Shown: piece by piece, positions 47,761-58,183 of the stretch
Layout: each line of letters opens with the position of its first letter
Position numbering within the stretch: position 1 is the stretch's first letter
Translations under genes and position numbers: made by a program
DNA from: Loxodes magnus
Lineage: Eukaryota > Ciliophora > Karyorelictea > Loxodida > Loxodidae
NCBI GenBank assembly: GCA_946699065.1
Contig: CAMPDV010001721.1
Coordinates: forward strand, 1-64,000
Reading direction: 5' to 3'
DNA: 64,000 nt
Notes under the pieces: model-generated
The model's database searches: none
What the model saw: the letters and a program-made list of their open reading frames with translations, nothing else
What the model was told of the DNA's origin: nothing

Positions 47761-48120
47761 TTTAATTTTTTTTTAATCGTATTTTGATTAAGATGAATAC
47801 CTTTAAAAAGAGACTTATTGCAAGAAATATTCCATTTTCCATTTTTCTATATTATATATAATATGAAGATATTAAATTAGCTTTTAGTAATATTTTATAT
47901 ACTTATCTTAAAATTATCTTATGCCTTTTTCTTAATTTTTACTAAAATCCTATTCACACTTTATAATTATTTTTAATATAAAAATAGATATTTTAAAATT
48001 ATATTTCATTTGATATTGTAACTAGGATTATAGTTATACTAAATTACTCAGCTTCAGGAATAAAAAATACTAAAGTCTATAAAATAATTTTCAGTTTATA
48101 TTTAATCAAAATTATGTTAT
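47761..48120. other. intergenic, nothing recognised
   Basis: AT-rich spacer before the conserved 5' flank of copy F. Confidence 0.35.
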
Positions 48121-48211
48121 TTTAACAAAATTAAGATCTAGATCTCTTAAAGCTAAGATAGTTATATAACTGTATTAAATTACAAGAGAATAAATAAGTT
48201 TAATTATTAAG

Positions 48212-48225
48212 ACACTTATAAGTGT
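48212..48225 (+). promoter_or_regulatory. upstream palindrome of copy F
   Basis: ACACTTATAAGTGT, perfect palindrome 70 bases before the ATG, same variant and spacing as copy E. Confidence 0.5.
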
Positions 48226-48295
48226 GGTTAGTGATATCTATTATTTTATTTATACGCTTTTTAGGTTTAAATTGTTAGTTTCTTTTTTATAATAA

Positions 48296-49828
48296 ATGTC
48301 AAACTTGTTCAATTGCATTTCTTGTAAGAATTAGTTTGATCCCTAAGAGAGAATTCCTTTAGCACTTCCTTGTAATTCTGAACATACAGTCTGTACTAAT
48401 TGCCTTTTTGAATAGTATTTAAAAGAGAAACTAAACAAATGTCCTTGGCCTTTATGTCTATAGATATCTAAAATTAATCCTAGAGACTTACCTAAGAATG
48501 AAGATATTCTTATTTAACTTTAGAATTAAAAAAAATAAGTTTAAGCTATAGAAGAGTAAATTAACCTTATAAAGGAATAAAGAGATAAATGCCTAAGTGT
48601 CTTAAAAGACTTAACAAAAAAGAAGATCAACATCATTTAGAAAATTTTAATTATAATGAAAGAAATTTTATTCAAGAACAGCAATCAAATTGTTAATTAT
48701 TTTAAATAAAGAATAAGTAATTTCGATAAAAATATTAGCTTATTAGAAACCTTGCTCAATTAAATCAACCAAAATCATATTATTCAAGAAAATATCAAAA
48801 TTGAAAATTAAAAAAATATTAAAAAAGAACTAAAAGAACTTTTTATAAATGGAAGTATAGCAAATAAGATATTAGAAGAATATTAAGATAATATGTAGTA
48901 AATGAAGTAACTACTATATTAGTTTGCCAATGAAAAAATATAACTAAGAAACTATAAGGAATAATAACTATCTCAAGAACTTAATAATGAAATTTAAAAT
49001 GCTTAATAAAGTTAATAAGAGAAACAAAATAACTATATACATCGATTTTTATGAGGAAAGAATCTACATTTGTTTGATATTTAAAGTGAATAATATAAAC
49101 TTATAAAAATACAAATTGAAGTTTTTGATTATAGTAGAAGCATTGAATACTAAGATAAAATTTATTTAGTTGGAGGACAAAAGGGAATCTAATGTGTAAA
49201 AAATGCTTGATAAATAGATTATAATGGATAATGTGAGTAGATTCCTGATTTAAATTAAAAAAGAGGCTCAGTTGGGATTATTGCAGCAAAAGAGCATTTA
49301 TTTGTTTTCGGGGGATTTAAAAGCAAAGAAAATTTAAAATCAGGAGAAAAATGAAAGATAAAATAAGGTTAAAATTGAAATTTTATTTCAGAGTTACCGT
49401 ATGAAATAAATAGTGGGACATGTACTTCTGACTGTTAGCAAGAAAACATTTTTTTATGAGGAGGTATGATTAGTATATTAAAAGCTTAAAAAGCTATATT
49501 AAAATACAAAATAGAGAATGACGCATGAGAATAACTGGACTACGAACTTCCTGAGCCACTTTATTAGTTTGGAATAATAAATGAACCTTTAGTTATTTTC
49601 GGAGGATTTGGACATGGATTATAATGTTCAAATAAAATTTACAAAAGAGAACTTTCAAGTTGAAAAGAAGGAGAGCTTTTATGATAACTGTATAGCAACT
49701 CTTCTATCAAAAAAAAAGGTAAATTTATATATTCATGAATGGGACCAAAAAACTCAGATAGCTGGTATTTAATAAAAATAGACATAGAAGAATTGACATC
49801 AGATATTCTGGCTAAAGTGAGAAAATGA
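48296..49828 (+). CDS. RING-coiled coil-Kelch protein, copy F
   Basis: ATG 48296 (MSNLFNCISC) to TGA 49826-49828, 511 codons, the same length as copies E and I. The RING has C-NSEH-TVC-TNC and C-PWPL-C, followed by a long coil. Kelch motifs are KIYLVGG, HLFVFGG, IFLWGG and LVIFGG; the conserved Trp residues are TGA codons. The end is DILAKVRK-TGA. Its 5' and 3' flanks are shared with copy E, pointing to an inverted duplication of a whole gene unit. Confidence 0.9.
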
Positions 49829-50205
49829 ACTTTAAAACACGATTTTAAATTAAATTATTAAAGTGAACGAATAGATGTCTATTATTATCTTTATCATTAT
49901 ATAGAATTAATAATAATTACTCTATCATTTTAAAATAATTATTCGATAGTTTACAAAAGTAAGAGAGAAAAAATATTAAAATCATTAGTAAGAATCTGTC
50001 TTAACAGTATCTTAATATGAAAATAATTTTTTTTTAACCTTTAAGCACTGCTAATTTAAAAGGATAAAGCTATAAAAAATTAAACATTTTTTTAGTTATT
50101 ATTATAGAAAATAAATTAATATCTTATATGTATTTTATTATTATTTTATGAGTTTATAAAAGCTTGATTAAGAAGAAAAAAATTAGAAACGAAAATTAGC
50201 AAAGT

Positions 50206-50373
50206 ATGTAAGAAAAAATAATGGACGCTTGTAACAAAGAATCAATAAAACGTAGATAGATAGAAGAAAGAAGAACAAGAGATAATGAAGAAGAAAATGA
50301 TGAAGATATGGAACTAATAAGAGAAGAATTTTTATTACCTGAAGGCTTACTTGAAGAAATAGATATGTATTGA
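50206..50373 (+). CDS. short acidic ORF ending 13 bases before a hairpin (element 4 body)
   Basis: ATG 50206 (MQEKIMDACNKESIKRRQ) to TGA 50371-50373, 55 residues: RRTRDNEEENDEDMELI, LLPEGLLEEIDMY. The frame is open upstream (SLIKKKKIRNENQQS), so this may be the 3' end of a longer, truncated ORF. The hairpin family terminal stem starts 13 bases after the TGA. Confidence 0.4.
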
Positions 50374-50385
50374 AACATTTATTAA

Positions 50386-50418
50386 AGAGCTGCGCACCAA
50401 CGAGGTGCTACGCGCTCT
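50386..50418 (+). repeat. terminal stem-loop of element 4
   Basis: AGAGC-T-GCG-CAC-loop-GTG-CTA-CGC-GCTCT: stems of 5, 3 and 3 pairs with small bulges, followed by ATAATCAAATTTATTTAT. It is the best-paired copy of the family hairpin. Confidence 0.6.
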
Positions 50419-50439
50419 ATAATCAAATTTATTTATATA

Positions 50440-50790
50440 TATTTTAAATGAGGAGAAACCAACACTCCAACAGAGATTAACTTAAAGTCAGGTACGAATA
50501 TACTTCAAGAGAAACAAATTGAGCAAGAATCTTGACATGAGCCAAGCAGAAAATAACTGGAGGCATTGAATAACGGTTGTTGAAAGATGCCAAACGATTA
50601 GATCTTTTGGGGTATCATTCCAACCCTGCCCTTTAGAAGACAGTATTTCCAAAGGAGTGAAGCCCTGGAGGATACTTTCAAGGAGAAATTTTCTAGGCTT
50701 AAAATAAAATTAATTTAAAGAGCTGTGCACCATCGAGAGTGATACGCGCTCAATAATCAAGATGATTTATTTATTTTATTTTATTGCAAT
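50440..50790 (+). mobile_element. hairpin-ended short repeat, element 5
   Basis: Starts right after the element 4 tail, giving two tandem units. From ATG 50448 one frame reads MRRNQHSNRDQLKV, TNWARILTWAKQKI, RLLKDAKRLDLLGYHSNPAL. The terminal stem is at 50,719-50,752 with a mutated last base pair, then an ATTTATTTATTTT tail. The coding similarity to element 2 supports a shared, once-coding body. Confidence 0.5.
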
Positions 50791-50799
50791 ATAAAATCT

Positions 50800-51640
50800 A
50801 ATGTTTGGTGTTCTTTGAGTTAATTCAATCTTTAGATGGCTCTAGAGGCTAAATATAAAAGTTTGTAGATTTCTACAACTCTCCTTCTTGACATGAATGC
50901 AGTTTTTGAGTTATTCTTTCACCTAAATATTACTTTTTATCTTTTTTCTTGCGTTTTTTTCCGAATTTAATGCAATATAATCTTCTTTTTAGTAGTAGTT
51001 AATTTTATCTCTTATTTTTGTTTTCAAATTTCTTCAATCAATTTCAATACTCTTATTTGAAGCTGTGAAAATTCTAACATCTTTTCAATAAATGCGTTAG
51101 AGAATTGCAGTAATAGTATTTTGAAGTTTTTTGTTTAGGTTTTAGATATAATTTTTTCTTCTTCGATTATAAAAAATTTATTTTATTTTTCTCTTAGTTC
51201 CATTTAGCGCTGCAGTTTTTGTAACCTTGTTCTATTTTTTCTATCCTAATCCCCAATTCTTTCTGCTTCTTTCGCTAGTTTTATTGATTGGTTATTCTGA
51301 TCTTGAGAGATATTTTTGGAGGTGTTAAGGTCTCTTTCTTAGGTCATAAGTCTTGATTCTATTTCCTCTATTAAATGAAGGTTCCTCATCAGCCCTTCCT
51401 TCTCTTTTTTCAGCTTTTCAACCTCTCCTGAAGGTCCAGCACTACTTTTATCAGCCAATCATATCTTATTTACTTTTTATGATGAAATCAGAGATTTCCA
51501 AGTGCATTACATTTTTAACCTATTTCTTCTTAATAGGTTGGAGTCTCGATTTAGTTGAGCGATTTTTTTGTTTTTTTTACTGATTCTATCCTCTCTAGGA
51601 TTCTATTAACTCTCGTTTTATTTGAAACAACGAAAAACCC
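50800..51640 (-). pseudogene. coiled-coil/Cys ORF, family Y copy 3
   Basis: Close relative of 29.04-29.80 kb. C-terminal YCIKFGKKRKKKDKKQ and HSCQEGELQKS are recognisable (second Cys of CPKFGKTC lost to Arg). The N-terminal half has several frame changes and no ATG where copy 1 has one. It runs directly into the RING fragment at 51,65x. Standard-code open stretch 51353-51583 is its complement. Confidence 0.45.
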
Positions 51641-51651
51641 TGAATAAAAAC

Positions 51652-51873
51652 ATTTTCATTCTTAGGTAAGTCTCTAGGAGTTTTTTATATATTTATAGAC
51701 TTAAAGGCCAAGGACATTTATTCAATTGCTATTTTAAATACTATTCATAAAGACAAATGAAGCAAACTGTATGTTCAGAATTACAAGGAAGCGCTAAAGG
51801 AATTCTCTCTTAGGAATCAAACTAATTCTTACAAGAAATGCAATTGAACAAGTTTGATATTTATTATAAAAAA
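51652..51873 (-). pseudogene. RING-only fragment of a RING-Kelch gene, copy G
   Basis: Encodes SNLFNCISCKNQF, C-NSEH-TVC-FIC and C-PWPL-S: the last RING Cys is Ser, and the start codon is ATA instead of ATG. After the RING a deletion breaks PRDLPKN, and at about 51,650 the sequence joins family Y copy 3. The upstream palindrome (51,940) is still present. Confidence 0.75.
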
Positions 51874-51939
51874 GAAACTAACAAATTTATAAAAAATGTA
51901 AATGCATATCAAGTAAATAAAAAATAGATATTGTTGACT

Positions 51940-51953
51940 ATATTTATAAATAT
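51940..51953 (-). promoter_or_regulatory. upstream palindrome of dead copy G
   Basis: ATATTTATAAATAT is still a perfect palindrome, although both arms differ from ACACTTATAAGTGT at three symmetric positions. Confidence 0.45.
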
Positions 51954-51973
51954 TAAAGTTTAAATATTCTTTT

Positions 51974-52687
51974 TTAATGTAATATAGTTATAACCTTATG
52001 ATAGACTTCACTGCCATATTTTAAACTCGTTGCAAACTTAGTTTTTTTATTATAATAATAATAATTTATTAACATGGAGTCACCTTTATTTGGTTTTCCA
52101 AGAATTAATAGCTTTTTGTTAGTAAAAAGAAACTTCGAATTTACCTGGGTCAAGTCTTCATAAGTCTTTATGATTTTTAATTTGTTTTTTCTAATGGTTT
52201 CTGTTAGGTCAATTTCCATTCATTTCTAATTGAACTCATTAATTGCATGATAAATATATGGAGCTTCTCTATTATGTTGGGATATTTTCTTTCTATAAAG
52301 TTTTCCTTCAAAATTATAGTAGATTCTGAAAATATTTTCCCATTGATTTTCTGTGATTCTCTTTTCCTTAAGTCTAAATTGGAATCAGTTTCTTATTCTA
52401 TGTCCAGGTCTCTTGCAATATCAACATATCATCATTTTCCGTTAGGAAATATAAGTTATTGGGATATGCTATTCTACATCCATTAGCTCATTCATCGAAA
52501 GCTTTGATAGGAGTATGCTTTCCGTCAATTCTGCGAATTGATTGAATTTAGTTTCTAATTATTCTATTTTAGCATTTTCTTCTTATTTATTTCCGATTTT
52601 TTTATCTTACACATTGATCATCAGAAATTCTGTTTTCTTTCCCAGTTCTTAAACTTGTTTTAATAAGTTAAAACTTTCTTATTGCAT
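51974..52687 (-). CDS. family Z zinc-knuckle ORF, copy 6 (longest intact frame)
   Basis: ATG 52687 (VMQQESFNLLKQVQ...) reads without interruption: coil with KFNQFAELTESILL, MNELMDVEQHIP, knuckle ICWYCKRPGHRIRNW, ENQWENIFRIYYNFEGKLYRKK, EAPYIYHAINEF, and a C-terminal domain (KIIKTYEDLTQVNSKFLF, LILGKPNKGDSM, SLKYGSEVYHKVITILH). The knuckle is CX2CX4HX4-W: the fourth ligand is a TGA codon where TGC/TGT is expected. No TGA stop occurs before the copy G promoter, so the 3' end is truncated or fused; the end given is the first TAA after ILH. GKPNKGDS resembles a P-loop only weakly. Confidence 0.5.
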
Positions 52688-52689
52688 GA

Positions 52690-53456
52690 CTCTGAGTTCT
52701 TAAAATATTTCTCAATATTGTTGCTTGATTAAGATGAAACCTTTTAAGAAGAGACTGAAGACAATAAATTTTCCATTTTTCCTCTTTTTAATTTATATAT
52801 AGCATAATAAATATTTATACTATAAATCGATAGATCTTTTTTAATTTTCTTCTTGATTTTAAAAATTGTTTAAGTATATTTCCGCATTTTTTAGATCTAT
52901 AAATCAAAAAAAAAAGTTCACTATAATTTTAAAATTTTGATTCTTATATTATAACTTGCTGGATATATCTGAATGGGTTTGGGTTTAATAAAGTTAAAGC
53001 AAATGAATAGGATTTTTTTTTATTAGTATTTGATATAAAAAATTATAAATGAATACCAATGTTTAGTCTAATGATATCTGAATAAAATTTAAAAATTCAG
53101 TTTTTGAAGTTAGTTTTTTAATAGCATGATATAAGAAAAAAGCAACCAAGTTGAGTTATAAATTTAAAGATTTCCTCTTAATTTGTAGTTCAGTAAAAAG
53201 AAATTCAATCAAGAGATAGAAAATAGAAATTTCTTTTTATTTTGGAAAATAAATTCTTTTGCTAACCTTGAAGTTTAACAACTTTTGAAGAAAGTTAGAT
53301 TTATCTTATAAACATTTTTACTCTTTTAATGATAAAATAAATCACTAAAAGTTTGGTCTTTGCTATACTTCATAAGCCTAATTATCTGGTTAGATATTTT
53401 AAGAGTATAAAATGATTAACGGCTTAAAGTAAATTTTATCATAGAGAATTTAAATA
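52690..53456. other. intergenic, nothing recognised
   Basis: AT-rich sequence between family Z copy 6 and element 6; no motifs. Confidence 0.35.
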
Positions 53457-53830
53457 GGGTGGAAAGCCCTTTCCTTCGGATGCTACTTGGAGGCCCACCA
53501 AGGCAAAAAAAAATGAGCATGGACAGAAGATAAATCGGAGGAAGAGAAACTAATGACAAGAGAAAGAAGATGTGACAAGCTGGAGAACTCTGAATGCCAG
53601 GAGGAAACTTTCTTCATCATAGATCGGGGAATTAATTATCCGTAATCGCATATTCCATCCCATGCTTTGGAAGGAAAAATTACAGGAACGCACTGCAGGA
53701 AGAGAAAACAAGGATAGAGAGACCAATAAAAAAAATTTCAACATTAAATAAAATTGATTTAAAGAGCTGCGCACCAACGAGAGTACAACGCACTCTATAA
53801 TCCAATTTATTTATTTATCATCTATCGTGA
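53457..53830 (+). mobile_element. hairpin-ended short repeat, element 6
   Basis: Begins GGGTGGAAAG and ends in a stem at 53,763-53,796 (AGAGCTGCGCACCAACGAGAG...CGCACTCT), then an ATTTATTTATTTA tail. It is a near full-length inverted twin of element 1 (40,777-41,132). A standard-code open stretch on the minus strand (53550-53777) is a by-product. Confidence 0.6.
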
Positions 53831-54088
53831 TTAGCTTTTCTCTTTTTTGCTAGTTTATCTAAATTTAAATTAGATACTCCCTTCATATTATTTTATCTTA
53901 GTAACTTTTGTCTTTTTCTTAGCAATATATTCTAATAAATAAATATAGCTTTAATATTTTTTTCCATTTTATAGCAAAAAAGTATTAGCAAAGTATAATA
54001 TTAAAATAAAGGAAGATATCTGTTTGATTATATCATACATGAGATTTAAAATTCAGATATAGGAATAGAATAGAAAACTATATTTGAA

Positions 54089-54990
54089 ATGGATATCAAA
54101 GAAGTTGAAAATAGCAATAAAAGGGGATCTGAAAAGCGATCGAATAAAAGAAAAATAGTAAAAGATATAAATATGAAAAACTCATCAAAAGAAAGGCCAT
54201 CGCTGTAATTCATTCTATTTATGGTAAAAATTTATAAGATGTTCTGGAAATGGAAGGAGGAAAAAGATCAAGAATTGTGAAGATAAATTTTTTATTAAGT
54301 TACATTATTGATATTATATAGAAAATGTTTGCATTTCACTATACATACTACTGAGTTCTAGATGGAGAACCAAAAAAATAAATTTAGGAGTAGGATAGAT
54401 AGAATAATAAAGCGGCGCTTCTTTAAAGCATGTCTTAGCTTTAAATGTCTCGACCTTCTTAAGAAATATCAAAAGAGGAGAAAAACCAGAAAATATATTA
54501 ACCAGTCCCTATTGCATCAACTTTTAAAAAGAGATATTTAAACTCTTACGACTCTTAACAAATTGAAAAGAATAACCACCGAAAAATACAAAAAATGAAG
54601 GAGGAATAAGTCACTAAAAGAAAATTCCCTAAAAAGAAAATTTAGCAATCTGAATAAATGGAAAATCTATAAATGAACTCGAAACAAATCTCTAAAAATA
54701 CTTTCCCTCTTAAAAAGGACTGTCATGGAGCTAGAAAAAAGGCTAGAATAACTGCTATGTTTGTAGTGTATAAGCCTTCTGGAAACACTGCAGTAAAAAA
54801 GAAATAATGTAAGAAGAATTGAAAATACCTTAATAGTTTTCCTCTATGTTGGAAAGAGAAATTATGAAGGAAGAAGCTCAATATGTAGAAATTAGATAAA
54901 AATGCAGTAAACTGTTTTTAAGCAAGGAAATAATGAGGTCTACTCATTATTTAGAGAGAAGAAGCTTTAAAGAATCAATTTCTACTCAAA
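54089..54990 (+). CDS. hypothetical basic protein
   Basis: ATG 54089 (MDIKEVENSNKRGSEKRS) opens one frame that stays protein-like for about 300 codons on the purine-rich strand, with only three internal TGA. It is strongly basic and helix-prone: IIKRRFFKACLSFKCLDLL, KKYQKRRKTRKYINQSLLH, RTVMELEKRLEQLLCL. No domain recognised; Lys/Arg richness suggests a nucleic-acid or cytoskeletal partner, without proof. No TGA stop was found before the convergent copy H, so the end is estimated; the two genes meet tail to tail. Confidence 0.4.
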
Positions 54991-55065
54991 AACTTTTTAA
55001 TTTGATTTAATAATTTATTTATTAAATTTATTTTAAGTTACTAGTAAAATGTTTAATTTATAAAT

Positions 55066-56601
55066 TCAGTTTTTTACTTTCATAACTATTTCTGATTTTA
55101 ATGTCTCTATATTTATTCTAACTAAAAAAGTATAATCTTCCATTTTTAACGATCTCATCCATGAAAATAAGAATTCTCCTTTCTTTTTAAATGGAGGAAT
55201 AGTATATAACTCCTCTGGAAGCTCTCCTATTAGTCAATTAGAATTATTTTTTTTATAGATTGTTTTACTAGCTTATAATTCATTGAGCATCCCTCCAAAA
55301 ATAATTTAAGGATTGTTTATTATTCCAAACATATATATAAATTCAGGAAGTTCATAGTCCATTTGAGTTCATTGATCACTTTCTATTTTGTATTTCAGTA
55401 TTGATTTTTAAACTTATGACTAAATATTTATACCACCTGATAAGAATATGTTTTCTTGTTAAGTATCAGTGAAACATGTACCACAACTTATTTCTCACGG
55501 TAAATCAGAAATAAAATTTCATCTTTAGCCTTAATTTATTTATAATTTTTCTCCTGATTTTAAGGATATTTAATTTAAACATCCTCCAATGATAAAAATG
55601 TGACCTTTGACTGCAATAATTCCAGATGAACTTCGTTCTATATTCAAATCAGCCAATCGTTAACAATAGCCATCACAATCTATCTTTCAGGTATTTTTAA
55701 CTCATTATTTTCCATCTCAACCTCCAACTAAATAAATTTTATCTTAGTAATCAATACTTCTATAAAAGTAAGGAACTTCAAATTATATTTCTACTATTTT
55801 ATACTATTCAGTTTCAATATCAAATAAATGGAAATGTTTCTGCTTATTTGCAAATCTATGTATAAAATTACATGTATTTTGAAAAGCTTAGAGTTAACTA
55901 TTTTTTTTCCTATTCATTTCTTTATTTTCTATATCCAAATTCTCAAATTCATTCGTAGTATTTTTCGTTTTTATTTCTTTACCAGCTAGTAATTTACAAA
56001 GTGGATATATTTATGTATTAATATCATTCTAGCATTATTCCAATTTCTATAAAGCCTAAGTTCCTCTATTAATAAGGAAGCTAAATTATTATTTTGCTTA
56101 ACTGAAATCTTCACATTAGCTTATCTCTTATGCCTTTCTTTAATTTTTTATCTAGTTAAATAAGAGATCTAATTACCTAATTTTTTAAGTTATATTATAG
56201 TTAGTTTCATATAGTTCTTTAAGCATTAAAAAGCTATTCCTTAATAAAGTTTCTTTTATCATCCGAATTACTTATTACGAGATGTTAGTTTGCTTTTCAT
56301 TTATTGCTCTAACTACATCCATACATTTCTATTTTTATTCTTCCAGAAATAATTTTAACTCTTCTAGCTTTAAAAGCTAAACCTACTTGCTTGACAATTC
56401 TCTTAGCACTTTTTCATTCTTAGGTAAATCTCTAGGATGTATTTTAGACGTTTTCTAGCATTGAAGAAAAGGACACTTGTTTATTCTTTATTTTAAGTAT
56501 TATTCGAAAATACAATTTGCACAAACAGAATGCTCAGGGTTACAAGGAAGTGTCAGAGGAATTCTCTCCTCACTATCGAAGTCATTACTACAAGAAATGC
56601 A
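55066..56601 (-). CDS. RING-coiled coil-Kelch protein, copy H (divergent)
   Basis: The frame is conserved from the first RING Cys (TGC at 56599-56601) to TGA 55066-55068, exactly 512 codons. The RING reads CISCSNDFD, C-NPEH-SVC-ANC and C-PFLQ-C; PRDLPKNEKVL follows, then a coil with RAINEKQTNIS and Kelch repeats, ending IVMKVKN-TGA. Divergence from copies C-F is clearly higher and the MSSLFN start is not conserved; no in-frame ATG was identified nearby, so the true start is unknown. The upstream palindrome is not seen. Confidence 0.78.
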
Positions 56602-56639
56602 TTTCTATAACTATGAAATTTTTATTTTTCTTTCCCTTT

Positions 56640-58180
56640 TAATTCTACTTTTAAAAGCTTTAGCAATACTTAATCACTTAGATAATTAAATTCAAGAACT
56701 CTCAAATCTTTCTTTTATCTATAAGCTTTAATATTTCAAAGCAATTTTGACTAACTAGAGCAAAATTTTTCTATCTATTATTCACATTCTATAGCATGTT
56801 TTCTTCAAATCTCCTCTTAAAATTAACTTTATTATACCAGGTAAATTTTTATTTACTCATAGTTTATTGAAAACTAAAATACCAACTTCTAGAAGTTTTA
56901 CTTGGTATGATAAAAGAAAATCAACCTGCTAAGAGAAAAAAAATGGGGAGAAAGAATCTTTTTGCTGTCAATTCCACTAGATTAGTTATTTAAATTTAGC
57001 CTTTTCTATCTTTCATTCTTGTAGCTTTTATTGGTAAATTTAAAATTCATGTGGAATGCTTGTTTTAAATTTGGCTTTATCTAAAGGGAGCTTCTAAAAT
57101 ATTTAAAATTGTTATGAAATAAATAAAAATAAAGCTGCAGGTATAGAGATAAAAAAGGAAAAGCTTTGGAGAAATTTAGAGAATTCGAAACTTTCAGATT
57201 TAATATCTCAGATCATTTGCGATTTAAATACTCTAACGATATCAATTAGAATACGAGAAGGTGATCTAAATGTGGGAATGGATTATTAATAGACCATCTA
57301 ATATAAGCATTTTTAAAGCTTAGGCAAAATTTAGATATAGCCATAGAATTTAAAAATAAAAGGTATAATAAATTAAGCAAAGTATCTAAGATAAAAAAAT
57401 CTAAATTTAATTTTAGAGTTAACTAGTTATAATAATGATGGAATGCTCGCTATTTCTTTTCAAAAATGAGACTAAAGGATAACTTAAAACAGCTTATTAA
57501 CGTTATATGAGGTAGTTTATTTTATCTTCAAACTTTATTAAAGCTTTTATAACTTTTATTAAAGTAAGATTGAAAACTAATTTAGCTATGTTTTCAATCG
57601 AACTTAAATCTGTCTATCTTTTTATAAATATAATAAAGGAAAAAAGGAAAAAAGGAAAAAAGCTAGAAGGGTTAGATTTGCTAGTTGGATTGGTAGGATT
57701 ATTAAAGTGATTATCTTTAAATAATATTCAAATCTTTTCGTTTCTAAATGGGTTCTGAAGTTCTTTATAGTTTTCATTAAAATGAAAAAAAAGAATAAAA
57801 GACGTAAAGCATTAAATAGGATATTAAACTCTTATAGATTTATCCTCACCATTTGAAGGTTAAAATAACCTTATAATTTTCTATGAGTATGAGTTAATTT
57901 TAAATAAACTCAGAATCTGAATGGTTTGCATTTTAAATCTTTTTTTGAAAATAAAGATTCAGATCTTAATTTCAGTTAAGACAAAAATTATTTCGTTAGC
58001 TTTAGCAAAATAATTATTAAATAGTAAAGTATTTAAATAAATAGGATGCTATGCTTGATTCTTAATAAAATAGATAACTGAACTTTATTACAATTAGTTG
58101 CTTGATAAAGTTTTTTAAATGAGATTATTTATAAAATTGTGAAAAAAATTTATTTTTAATGAATTTAAGAATTTTAAATT
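56640..58180. other. 1.5 kb between copies H and B2, coding content unresolved
   Basis: A plus frame around 56.98-57.6 kb reads plausibly (LWRNLENSKLSDLISQII, TISIRIREGDLNVGMDY, LELTSYNNDGMLAIS), but another frame of the same stretch also does, and no start or stop is fixed. Nothing recognised elsewhere. Confidence 0.25.
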
Positions 58181-58183
58181 CTT

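Noticed and set aside
50196..50378. Ser-rich peptide on the minus strand
   Set aside because: It is the complement of the acidic ORF at 50,206-50,373, which has the better start, stop and composition.
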